This document shows, piece after piece, positions 16,406 to 24,176 of a stretch of 26,547 nucleotides of DNA. Position 1 is the first letter of the stretch, and each line of letters begins with the position of its first letter. The notes under the pieces were generated by a model that made no database searches, was not told the origin of the DNA, and saw nothing but the letters and a program-made list of their open reading frames with translations. The translations under genes and the position numbers were made by a program. Location of the stretch: positions 1-26,547 of IMG/VR virus record IMGVR_UViG_3300045959_000068, one strand, 5' to 3'. This DNA comes from a virus.

Positions 16406-16779
16406 GTCTGAAACCAATAATGACCGCGGCCGGCAAGCTGGGCCACGCACCTGGGAGCCTAGTTTCCGGCGGTGTGTTTACCGTGACGACCGCGCCATCT
16501 TTGAAATCTAAGATCGGCGGCGTTGGCGTGCATCGTGGGACAGTGGCGTATACTTTCGCCGGTGGGAGCGCTGCGGGCTTTGTGTCGGGCTCGGTGACGG
16601 GCGGGGGTGCTGTTACCGCCGGCGCAATTAAAACCCGTGCGGACGGCCTCCCCGTTGTTTTGGAGGGGGATCGATCTACAATGGTCGCCACCGGGGCGAT
16701 CCCTGGCGGCGGGTCCGGTCCGGTGACTGGATTAGTAGAAGTGGCGAACGCTGGGCAAGACAAGGTTAATGCGCAATGA
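16402..16779 (+). CDS. PAAR-like spike tip protein (putative)
   Basis: 125-aa Gly/Val/Thr-rich protein between the gp45-like spike and gp46. The TRADGLPVVLEGDRSTM stretch resembles the repeated DG-PV-LE-D units of PAAR-like proteins that sharpen phage and type VI spikes, and a GGVFTVTTAP segment precedes it. It has two histidines (LGHAPG and GVHRGT) but no cysteine, so the usual zinc site (three His and one Cys) is not complete within a single chain. GTG 16402 overlaps the spike stop (GTGA) and is preferred over upstream in-frame GTGs. Function is inferred from the pattern and the position next to a tipless spike. Confidence 0.5.
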   Translation: MSLKPIMTAAGKLGHAPGSLVSGGVFTVTTAPSLKSKIGGVGVHRGTVAYTFAGGSAAGFVSGSVTGGGAVTAGAIKTRADGLPVVLEGDRSTMVATGAIPGGGSGPVTGLVEVANAGQDKVNAQ

Positions 16780-17150
16780 GTGACGTTCTTTTCTATCACG
16801 GGCCGGACGGCGGGGAGATCGACGTTATGGAGGGCGGCGCCGATCTGGTTCTCACGGATACGCCGAGTACGGCCATGTATTTGAAGCTGTTCGGAGGCCC
16901 ATCGAAGGGCGAGTGGTGGGGCGATCTTCTTGGCGGCGAATCGATGACAAGCGAAACGTTGCGTCTGTGGGAGTCCGGCACGGAGATCACACCGGCCAAC
17001 CTTGCGCGGTATCAAGCGGCGGTTGCCAAAGACCTGGCCGAATTTAAGGTTGACCGCGTGACGGTTAGTATCACCTCACCGAAGAACATAAAAATTGTTG
17101 TCGACGGGTCCGTGTTGTACGCTGGGCCAATAGCGGAGGTGGCGCAATAA
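16776..17150 (+). CDS. Baseplate wedge protein, Mu gp46-like
   Basis: 124-aa protein in the gp46 slot. Sequence features fit the family: an early LVLTDTPSTAMYLKLFGG segment, then GEWWGDLLGGESMTSETLRL, a long helix (NLARYQAAVAKDLAEFKVDR) and closing strands (RVTVSITSPKNIKIVVDG). gp46/gp25-type wedges sit next to the hub and start sheath assembly. Both ends overlap neighbours (ATGA upstream, TAATG downstream), so it is translated as part of a coupled gp45-tip-gp46-gp47 set. Confidence 0.87.
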   Translation: MSDVLFYHGPDGGEIDVMEGGADLVLTDTPSTAMYLKLFGGPSKGEWWGDLLGGESMTSETLRLWESGTEITPANLARYQAAVAKDLAEFKVDRVTVSITSPKNIKIVVDGSVLYAGPIAEVAQ

Positions 17151-18346
17151 TGGCCAGGCAAATCCCTACGACTAGCGAAACGTACGCCGCGATCCTGGCA
17201 AATTTTGAAAGTGCTTTCGGCTACCCGGTGCGGCTGTTCGCGCGTGCTTTCTTGCGCGTGCTGGCGAAGGTTCTCGCGGGGCTGATCACCGTTCTATATC
17301 GGTACGGAAACTTTTTTTTCCTTCAGCAGTTTGTACAGTACGCGAGCTCGGAGCCGATCACCGTCGGCGGTAAAACCTTCACCCCGCTTTTAATGTGGGG
17401 CGAGCTCGTTGGTGCGGAAGGCCGCGCTGCTGGTACGCGCGCGATCTACACGTTTCGGATCAAGGTCAACACGGCCGCTGGCGTTCTCGGGAAAAACACG
17501 GCCATTAAAAGCCTTACGGGCGCGCTATATTTGACCCTTGTGGATACTGCGATCGCCGGCGACTATATTGACGTCGACGCGGTGGCAGTGGACGACCCCG
17601 AGGGGAATCGAGGGTACGGCGACGCCGGGAATTTGGACATTGGTGCGCGGGCGCAGCTTGTCAACGCGCATCCTAATTTAGCTACGCGCGCCGCGGTGCT
17701 CGCGGAAGTTGTGCACGGTGTCGATCCGGAAACTTGGGAGGCGTATAGACAGCGCGTGATCGACCTGTTCAATAAAGCGCCCCAGGGCGGGGCGTATGTT
17801 GACTATGAGGTCTGGGCGGAAACGGTGGTCGGGATTATTAACGCCTACGTATACCGCGGCGATCCCGGTGTGGTCGAGGTGTACCTGGAGGCGACTCCCG
17901 AGAGCTGCGGGAATGATGACGGGATACCGACGGCCGGGCAGTTGTCGGACGTTTACGACGCGATCCAATACGTAAACGGGACGGGAAAGGCGTCTAGGCG
18001 TCCGGTCTGCTCGTACGTTGACACCTTGCCGATTTCCCGGGCCGCTTTTGACGTAACTATTTTTGGGTTCACCGTTGAGGAGAAGGAAGTCGAGGTCAAG
18101 GATCGCATATCCGCGGCGCTGTCGGCGTACTTTGCGAGCCGGGAGCCGTATATCCCCGGGCTGACTGTCGGCCCGCGGCGCAACCACGTCACCATTTCCG
18201 GCGTGGCCGGGGTGATTCAAGACATCCTAGACGCGTATAACGGCTATTACACAACCGCGATCCTATACCGAGGCGGCGAACAAAAGATCGCCGAGATCTT
18301 GGGACGCGGGGAGAAGGCGAAGCTTGGATCTATTTCGTACGATTAG
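17150..18346 (+). CDS. Baseplate J-like wedge protein, Mu gp47-like
   Basis: 398-aa protein (Mu gp47 is about 360 aa) of the baseplate J/gp6-like family, forming the outer ring of wedges that opens on contraction. Recognisable parts are the N-terminal helical region, the ATRAAVLAEVVHGVDPETWEAYRQRVIDLFNKAPQG-type region at about residues 180-215 with its conserved YRQRV and GGAYVDY motifs, and the GDPGVVEVYLEATPES strand region. GGAGG lies at 17136-17140. The start overlaps gp46 (TAATG) and the end overlaps the gp48-like gene by 23 bases. Confidence 0.88.
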   Translation: MARQIPTTSETYAAILANFESAFGYPVRLFARAFLRVLAKVLAGLITVLYRYGNFFFLQQFVQYASSEPITVGGKTFTPLLMWGELVGAEGRAAGTRAIYTFRIKVNTAAGVLGKNTAIKSLTGALYLTLVDTAIAGDYIDVDAVAVDDPEGNRGYGDAGNLDIGARAQLVNAHPNLATRAAVLAEVVHGVDPETWEAYRQRVIDLFNKAPQGGAYVDYEVWAETVVGIINAYVYRGDPGVVEVYLEATPESCGNDDGIPTAGQLSDVYDAIQYVNGTGKASRRPVCSYVDTLPISRAAFDVTIFGFTVEEKEVEVKDRISAALSAYFASREPYIPGLTVGPRRNHVTISGVAGVIQDILDAYNGYYTTAILYRGGEQKIAEILGRGEKAKLGSISYD

Positions 18347-19196
18347 CCACCTACTGCCGCGCGGCCCGGCGTGGAAGCTAACGCCCTCGTCGCGTGGTGG
18401 CAGTCTAAAAGGCGCGAAGATAAAATCAATCACCCAATTTTTTTCGGCGATCGCGGATTCGTTCAATCCGCTTCTTGATTTTTTTGGCGGTGTTTGGTTG
18501 GACATGTTCCCAGCGCACACAACGCAGTTGACGTCGTGGGAGAGTCAACTTGGGATGCTGCCGGCGAATATCACGGAGGCGCAGCAACGCGCCCGCATTG
18601 ACGGGCGTTGGAAAGAACGCGGTGGGCAATCCCCGGCGTACTTGCAAAGCGTTTTGCAGGCGGCAGGGTTCCCGCTGTACGTTCACGACTGGTGGGAGCC
18701 GGGAACGTACCCGCCAATTGCGCGCAACCCGCTTGTTGCGGTCGGCGGGGACTACCCGCAATTTGGTGACGGTACCCAATTCGGCGACGACGATTTGCAG
18801 TTCGGCGCGGAGGCCGCAACCGGGTACGCGCTGGCCAATAAGCTATATACGGCGCGGACAAATTGGGATCACCAATTCGGCGACGATCTACAATTCGGCG
18901 ACGATGTGCAATTCGGTGAGAATTCGGGTGTGATATACGAGCGGATTTTAGACCGCATCCCCGAGGATCCAAAGTACTGGCCGCGCCTGGCGTACGTTGG
19001 CGGCGAGACTTTCCCCGAGTTTGTTTTCATCCAATCGGCGCTGCGCGATGATCTGGAAAACCTGGTATTGCGTATTTTCCCGGCCGACGTTTGGATCGTC
19101 ATGCTGGTGCAATATACAGAGGGCTACTACGTAGACGAGAATTTAAATTACCTGGTCGACGAGAACGGGAATCGCCTCGTCGCTTTGTATTTTTGA
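18324..19196 (+). CDS. Tail protein, Mu gp48-like (DUF2313), with QFG repeats
   Basis: 290-aa protein following gp47 as in Mu, where gp48-type proteins link baseplate to fibres. The N-terminal region (LLPRGPAWKLTPSS, a helix to FGGVWLDMFP, then LTSWESQLGM and RIDGRWKERGG) fits DUF2313. An insertion at residues about 146-198 carries six QFG units in two clusters of three (146-161 and 184-198), each followed by Asp, Gly or Glu. Mu-like relatives often carry Cys/Gly repeats at this place, so it may be a metal- or fibre-binding surface. The start is a TTG at 18324 with GGGGAGAAGG upstream, inside the end of gp47. Confidence 0.78.
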   Translation: MDLFRTISHLLPRGPAWKLTPSSRGGSLKGAKIKSITQFFSAIADSFNPLLDFFGGVWLDMFPAHTTQLTSWESQLGMLPANITEAQQRARIDGRWKERGGQSPAYLQSVLQAAGFPLYVHDWWEPGTYPPIARNPLVAVGGDYPQFGDGTQFGDDDLQFGAEAATGYALANKLYTARTNWDHQFGDDLQFGDDVQFGENSGVIYERILDRIPEDPKYWPRLAYVGGETFPEFVFIQSALRDDLENLVLRIFPADVWIVMLVQYTEGYYVDENLNYLVDENGNRLVALYF

Positions 19197-19205
19197 GGTG
19201 AGATC

Positions 19206-22200
19206 ATGACAGTCCCCCCCGATGTTTTTCATCGCGAATCGGTTGTTGGAGACCGGCACGCCCCCCATAATCTAGAGTACCCGGACGCGGCGAGCCGCGA
19301 GGCGGGTATCAATGAGGGCCGGGGCTTTGAGCTCGCGGCCGGGTTGCTATATCAGTTCGCCCGGCAAACGGACGATAATTCCTTGTGGATGCTCGTCGGG
19401 TACGATCCGATCGCCTGGGTGCCTGTCGGCGGCGCGGGAGATACTACGCTTGACGACGCGTATAGCAACGGCGAGACCGGGGATCATTTGGTTGACGTGG
19501 ATGACGGCCCAGTGATTTGGCGGCTCGCCGACGGGGAGAATTTTCGCGTTGATGCTGGTGGTGATGGTGAGGGCGTGCCGGTCTCCGTAATCGAGGATGG
19601 CGATTGCGAGGCCGCCGATATGTCGGCTTGGACGCTTGTCGGGAGCCCGGCTAAGTCGTCGGCGTATGCCCACGGCGGATCACAGGCGATAGAATTTTAT
19701 TCGGGTACTTCCGAGGTTGCCCAAGGCGGCCTTGTTGTCGGTTTAGAATATCGTGTCCGTTTTTGGGCTTTAAGAGATGGAATGGGCTCGTTTGTAGTTT
19801 ACAATGGTTCCGGCGGATCCGAGGTTTTTCTTGGTGAGCTGATCATGGGGGATCTATACACCTGGTATGAGTTTGACAAAATTTTTACCGCCACGTCCGA
19901 CACGATTAGAATTGTCGGTACTGGATTCGGTCTAAGGTATATCGACGACATAAGCGTGGTCGGTACTGGCGGCGGCACTCCTGCGACGCTTAATGACGGT
20001 GATTGCGAGGCCGCCGATATGTCGGCCTGGACAGCGTCGGGCGGCCCAAGTAAATCCACGGACTACGCGCACGGCGGGACGCGGTCGATTCGGTTTGGTG
20101 CATCGCCCGCGGAAGTTTCGCAGTCGTGTATCACCCCGGGGACGGAGTATCGGCTCCGGTTTTGGGGGCTCAAAAATGGGACGCACACCGGATTTTCTGT
20201 TTATGATGGGAGTTCGGAAACGGGAACGCTATTGGGGACACTGTCGCAGGCTTCCGCGGATGTCTGGTATGAGTTTGATCACACTTTCACGGCGGCGACC
20301 GATACGGTTACAATCGCCGCGGGGAGCTTAGACGGCGCGGCATACATTGACGATGTGACGATCGTAAATACCGGCGGATCGGCCGCCGGATATTTTCAGT
20401 TGACCAGCTCCGGGACGGCGCTCGGTCTGTCGGCGCTGTTGTCATCGGTTGGGATCGTGGCGTCCGGGAACGTTGTGATCGAGAGTACTGGTGGCAACGT
20501 CGATATCGGAATTATGCACGGCGAGGGCGCCGGGTATCAGTACGCCCGCGAGATCTACAATGCGACGCAAAGCGCCGGTGTGATTTCCGGCGGCGGTATT
20601 ACGGACAACCTGGACGGGACTGTCGACATAGAAGAGATTGAAGTCATCTTCAAAACGACGGACAGCGAGACTGGCGCGAACGAAACGCACACTATCCCCG
20701 CACAAACGGATGTCGAGTTTACCGACCACGCCAAAAATTTTATTTTGTTGGATTACAACGGCGGGTCGCCGTCGGTATCAGTGTCCACTTCCGACACGTC
20801 CAACGGGCACGACGTGATTGAGCTGGCGTGCGTGTTTCGCGAGGGAACCAATCTGGACATATTCCGTTGTGGTCTAACTGTGTCCGATTTGGCCAACCGC
20901 CTAGCGTATCTCCACGAGCTCGAAGATGGTTTGCACTTCGTCACCGGCGGCCACGTTTCGGACGCGGGGACGCGGTATATTGAGATCACGGCCGGGATCA
21001 TGATCAAGGGACTTGTGGAGATCGTCTCCAACGCTTTTGACAGCACGGGCGAGGCGTTCGAGTATTATTACGAATACCCGCCGAGCACTTGGGTCGAGAC
21101 ATCCGCGCAACAGCTGAACAACGCGCAGTATAATGACCCGGCTGCCGGGCTGGTAGCGCACACGGCAAACCGATATGGTACCCACTGGGTCTACAAGGGG
21201 ACGAACGGGAATACCTACGTACTCTATGGGCGCGGGGATTACCTACTCGCGCAAGCCCAGGCGGCGCAACCGCCGGCCACGCTGCCGCCGCATGTGGAAT
21301 CGTTTGGCGTTCTTAGAGCCAAAGTGATCACACAACAGGGCGCCGCGGAGATCGTAGAGATCCAGGCGGTGGATGACGTTCAATTTACTTATTCAACGCC
21401 ATCCGTACATAACGAGCTGTCCGGCTTGCAGGGCGGGGTTGCGGGCAGTTACTACCACAGCGACCAGGCGATCAACGCGGCGAGCTCGCCCACGTTTGCC
21501 GGGCTCACCGTGTCGGGGTTGATTTACGCCAACGGGAATATCACCAAGGCGCCCGGTTCTGTCCTATCGATTTACGGCGGCAATTCCTACGTGCGGATCG
21601 GCGATACGGCGGTAACGTCGCATCTACTGGACTCCGAAAATGATCTCTTGATTGGCGGCGAATTGGAAGTTGATGGGGCCACTTACCTGGATGGATCGCT
21701 TACAATATCGGGTTTGATAACGTCTTCAAATTCGATGTATATGGGAGGAAATCAGCGCGTCTATGCAGGCGCTGGACTTTCCTTTTACCCATATATCTCA
21801 ACGCAAACTGTCGGATCGGGATATATTGGGACAGACGCGAACAACTTGTTATTATTTGGGCGGCAGGCTAACGTAGGTGGAAACTATGGATTTTCTGCTC
21901 CGGCGAATCCGACGTTTTACATTTTGTCCGCGTCTGCCGCCACCACAGCTACAGACCAATGGGGTCGCTGGTATCACGATCAATCGGATTTTAGGATCGG
22001 AGCGGGCAAAGGTGCGACTCTCGTTGACGGCCCGGCAGCCGGTTGCGGGATAGGGTTCCCGTCGATGACGACGGCAAACCGCACATCCTATTCGCCGTCG
22101 CGCGCTGGTGTGCTGGTTTGGGATAGTGATTTGTCAGATCTGCAACGTTGGGACGGCACGTACTGGGACGGCTTGATGAGGGTCAATACCGCCCCCGTCG

Positions 22201-22577
22201 CCGACACCACCGGGAACGGAATCACGGCGCGGGTAACCGTGACGACCAACACGGTCGGGATCGGCGGGGCGCTTACTGTCGATAGCTCCTTCCAATGGGT
22301 GGACGCGGACAACACCGATCCGAGCACGGCGCCGTGCCTGGCGATAGCGTTGGAGGCTGGTACGGGCGCCGGTAAAAAGGTTCTGCTGCTCGGGACCGGC
22401 GTGATCCGAAAGGACGCTTGGGACTGGTCGAGAGGGTATGTATACGTCGGCACCTCGGGAGGGCTCACGCAGACCGCGCCTTCTGGTTCGGGTGATCAGG
22501 TTCAGCCCGTGGGATACGCACTATCGGCGGACACGATATTGATAGGCGGCGGGCTCGCAGCGCTGGTAGAGGTGTAA
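19206..22577 (+). CDS. Large tail fibre protein with two tandem carbohydrate-binding-like modules
   Basis: 1123-aa host-recognition fibre, with GAGGTGA before the ATG. Residues 1-125 look like a virion-attachment head with the LEYPDAASREAG and DDNSLWMLVGYDPIAW pieces found in many phage fibres. Two jelly-roll-like modules start at residues about 130 and 263; both open with DGDCEAADMSAWT and close with an YIDD strand (RYIDDISVV, AYIDDVTIV), the layout of CBM4/9-type sugar-binding domains. Residues about 400-730 are a beta-rich shaft including HNELSGLQGGVAGSYYHSD, and the last 100 residues form a compact beta-rich tip (GVIRKDAWDWSRGYVYVG). Sugar binding is an inference from shape; no enzyme motif was seen. 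Confidence 0.8.
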   Translation: MTVPPDVFHRESVVGDRHAPHNLEYPDAASREAGINEGRGFELAAGLLYQFARQTDDNSLWMLVGYDPIAWVPVGGAGDTTLDDAYSNGETGDHLVDVDDGPVIWRLADGENFRVDAGGDGEGVPVSVIEDGDCEAADMSAWTLVGSPAKSSAYAHGGSQAIEFYSGTSEVAQGGLVVGLEYRVRFWALRDGMGSFVVYNGSGGSEVFLGELIMGDLYTWYEFDKIFTATSDTIRIVGTGFGLRYIDDISVVGTGGGTPATLNDGDCEAADMSAWTASGGPSKSTDYAHGGTRSIRFGASPAEVSQSCITPGTEYRLRFWGLKNGTHTGFSVYDGSSETGTLLGTLSQASADVWYEFDHTFTAATDTVTIAAGSLDGAAYIDDVTIVNTGGSAAGYFQLTSSGTALGLSALLSSVGIVASGNVVIESTGGNVDIGIMHGEGAGYQYAREIYNATQSAGVISGGGITDNLDGTVDIEEIEVIFKTTDSETGANETHTIPAQTDVEFTDHAKNFILLDYNGGSPSVSVSTSDTSNGHDVIELACVFREGTNLDIFRCGLTVSDLANRLAYLHELEDGLHFVTGGHVSDAGTRYIEITAGIMIKGLVEIVSNAFDSTGEAFEYYYEYPPSTWVETSAQQLNNAQYNDPAAGLVAHTANRYGTHWVYKGTNGNTYVLYGRGDYLLAQAQAAQPPATLPPHVESFGVLRAKVITQQGAAEIVEIQAVDDVQFTYSTPSVHNELSGLQGGVAGSYYHSDQAINAASSPTFAGLTVSGLIYANGNITKAPGSVLSIYGGNSYVRIGDTAVTSHLLDSENDLLIGGELEVDGATYLDGSLTISGLITSSNSMYMGGNQRVYAGAGLSFYPYISTQTVGSGYIGTDANNLLLFGRQANVGGNYGFSAPANPTFYILSASAATTATDQWGRWYHDQSDFRIGAGKGATLVDGPAAGCGIGFPSMTTANRTSYSPSRAGVLVWDSDLSDLQRWDGTYWDGLMRVNTAPVADTTGNGITARVTVTTNTVGIGGALTVDSSFQWVDADNTDPSTAPCLAIALEAGTGAGKKVLLLGTGVIRKDAWDWSRGYVYVGTSGGLTQTAPSGSGDQVQPVGYALSADTILIGGGLAALVEV
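19602..20026 (+). repeat. Duplicated module start in the tail fibre gene
   Basis: A 26-base block starting GATTGCGAGGCCGCCG is identical at 19602-19627 and 20001-20026, exactly 399 bases (133 codons) apart. It marks the start of the two tandem binding modules. Outside the block the two modules have clearly diverged in DNA and protein, so the shared block is either conserved by selection or refreshed by recombination. The second half of the first module (about 19740-19960) is visibly more AT-rich than the second. Confidence 0.85.
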
Positions 22578-22580
22578 GGG

Positions 22581-23357
22581 ATGGCTATCGTCTTAAATTG
22601 CTGGGAGGAGGTCAACGGAGACGGGTCGGTATCAGAATCAATTATAGTGAACAAACCTTCTTCAGCTAGCACGAACGGTGATGATCCAAAGAACGTGGTG
22701 GCGGGGGATTTACTAATCATATTTGCGGGCAACGACCACAATACAAATGATCTGTACTTTGATGACGACCAGTTCAAACCTTCCGGATTCACGCTAATAA
22801 AAACAGGCGGAAACTCTACTTGTGATTGTCAGGTTGCGGCTTTCTATAAGATCGCAGACGGAACCGAGGGGAGCACCTTTACCGTCCCGCAGCTTTATAT
22901 CGCCGATATGTGGGCGGTATGTGTATTGATAAGTGGCGCCGATCCCATTAGCCCGATAAATGCCGTTTCTGCGTCGGTTACTTACGCTGCCACCGCTGAT
23001 TCGGGTTCTCCGCTCACGGTTCCGGGTATATCCGTATCAGTCACCGGGTGCTTGGCTATCGCTGTCGGAGCCTTTGATGGGGGGGACTCGTCCGGTTTTT
23101 ATTTCACTAGTTCCGGTTGGTCGAAAATCGAGGAAAGTTTATGCGCCCCACCGGATTCTGGTGGCGCAGATGGTGCGTTTGGAGCAAGACAATTAGCGGC
23201 TGAGAGTAGTACTGGGGACTGTACCATGTATCCGGGATCTAGCGATGGGATGGTGGGCTTTCAGTTTGCGATTGCGCCTGCTTCGGGTAAAACTGTATAC
23301 GGGTCCGCGGCGGCAAAAGTCTACGGCGTCACGCCGTCAAAAATTTACGGAGTGTGA
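22581..23357 (+). CDS. Beta-rich tail or surface protein of unknown function
   Basis: 258-aa protein after the fibre gene. It starts with a beta-rich region in which GDLLIIFAGNDHNT and SGFTLIKTGG, then VAAFYKIADGTEGSTFTVP, resemble a beta-sandwich found in many fibre-associated phage proteins. The C-terminus has three Tyr-Gly units (VYGSAAAKVYGVTPSKIYG) that may attach it to a partner. The DNA is noticeably poorer in GC than both neighbours (about 45% in 22621-22680 against about 73% in 23461-23520), which suggests recent acquisition. It could be a second receptor-binding or fibre-tip protein; no certain function can be given. Confidence 0.6.
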   Translation: MAIVLNCWEEVNGDGSVSESIIVNKPSSASTNGDDPKNVVAGDLLIIFAGNDHNTNDLYFDDDQFKPSGFTLIKTGGNSTCDCQVAAFYKIADGTEGSTFTVPQLYIADMWAVCVLISGADPISPINAVSASVTYAATADSGSPLTVPGISVSVTGCLAIAVGAFDGGDSSGFYFTSSGWSKIEESLCAPPDSGGADGAFGARQLAAESSTGDCTMYPGSSDGMVGFQFAIAPASGKTVYGSAAAKVYGVTPSKIYGV

Positions 23358-23360
23358 AAA

Positions 23361-23663
23361 ATGGCAACCAAGAAAAACATTGATACAAAATTCGGCTTTT
23401 CGCTGGAAGGCTACGGGCGGATCGTGTCCGTCCAATTCAACCGCCGCGAGAAGTGCGCCCACGTATACCGCGAGTGGTACCCGGACAAAGCCGCGAGCGA
23501 CGCCGGGGCGCCGCCCCTGGAAGTCGAGGACTTCTTTTTCTGGGGCGAGGCGTGGCCGGGCTTCGCCGCCGCCCTGGGCGAAAAGGATCTGGTCAAACAG
23601 TGTTACCTGCTGATCGCCGCGCGGGAGATAGCCGAGGAAAAAGATCCTGGGATTGAGATTTAA
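23361..23663 (+). CDS. Small hypothetical protein after the fibre genes
   Basis: A 100-aa soluble protein, not recognised. It has an N-terminal beta-like part (GRIVSVQFNRREKCAHVYREW), an aromatic-rich acidic segment (EVEDFFFWGEAWPGFAAAL) and a C-terminal helix. GGAG sits 9 bases before the ATG, which is 3 bases past the previous stop. Position suggests a virion-related or fibre-assembly accessory, but this is only a guess from the neighbourhood. Confidence 0.6.
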   Translation: MATKKNIDTKFGFSLEGYGRIVSVQFNRREKCAHVYREWYPDKAASDAGAPPLEVEDFFFWGEAWPGFAAALGEKDLVKQCYLLIAAREIAEEKDPGIEI

Positions 23664-23709
23664 TTTGTGGTATCGTCCAAATGCGGACAGAAAAAGGAGT
23701 ATGCAGAAA

Positions 23710-23955
23710 ATGGAAAAGAAAGAAAACGTCCGAGAGCTGCCAAAGAAACCAAAAGAAAACGTGACGGCGCACCCGATCCCGGCGAATGTGCTGCAAGCGA
23801 TCCAACAAATCGACGCGGCGCAAAACATGTTGCGCTTGCAAATGGATCTACAAGTGGAACGCGCGTTGCGCCTGTGCGGCGTTACGGATCCCGATCTCCG
23901 GGTGCGTATCGAAGGCGGGTCGCTGATCGTGACGAAAGTGGAGGCCGAGAAATGA
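23710..23955 (+). CDS. Small Lys/Glu-rich hypothetical protein
   Basis: An 81-aa protein with a Lys/Glu-rich head and a helical middle (VLQAIQQIDAAQNMLRLQMD), followed by a beta-like end (RVRIEGGSLIVTKVE). AAAGGAG at 23693-23699 lies about 10 bases before ATG 23710; an in-frame ATG at 23701 is too close to the same site. The gene ends in an ATGA overlap with the lipoprotein gene. No membrane segment is visible. Function unknown. Confidence 0.6.
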   Translation: MEKKENVRELPKKPKENVTAHPIPANVLQAIQQIDAAQNMLRLQMDLQVERALRLCGVTDPDLRVRIEGGSLIVTKVEAEK

Positions 23956-24176
23956 AAGCAACAATCGCAATCGTTTTTGCGCTGGCCCTTGGCGGCTGCG
24001 CGTTTTGGAAACCCGCGGTAAAATCAACCATGGCTGTCGCGCGCGTGCTGTGCGAGGAGTACGGCACCGGGCGCGATCTAGGGATGAGCGTCGAGGATTG
24101 GTGTGCCATCGAAGGCAACCTTCGGCCGTTCGTCGAGGCCGTAACCGGATTGGATGCCGCCGGTGTGGCCAAGTAA
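23952..24176 (+). CDS. Small lipoprotein
   Basis: A 74-aa precursor with a lipobox: a short signal (KATIAIVFALALGG) and Cys16 as lipid-attachment residue (LGGC). The mature 59-residue part has only two further cysteines (34 and 51) and a charged helical region EEYGTGRDLGMSVEDW. After processing it would sit in the inner or outer membrane of a Gram-negative cell. It is coupled to the gene before (ATGA) and overlaps the peptidase gene by 23 bases. An outer-membrane spanin or a receptor-blocking exclusion lipoprotein are possible; it lacks the Pro-rich stretch of Rz1 spanins. Confidence 0.68.
   Translation: MKATIAIVFALALGGCAFWKPAVKSTMAVARVLCEEYGTGRDLGMSVEDWCAIEGNLRPFVEAVTGLDAAGVAK

Noticed and set aside
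15930-17015. 361-codon open frame on the minus strand opposite the spike genes
   Set aside because: Low-complexity Pro/Arg/Thr translation spanning several coupled plus-strand genes.
8146-18346. Mu-like transposing phage as identity of the whole genome
   Set aside because: Only the tail genes are Mu-like; head genes are lambda-type and a family A polymerase is present, with no transposase genes in view.
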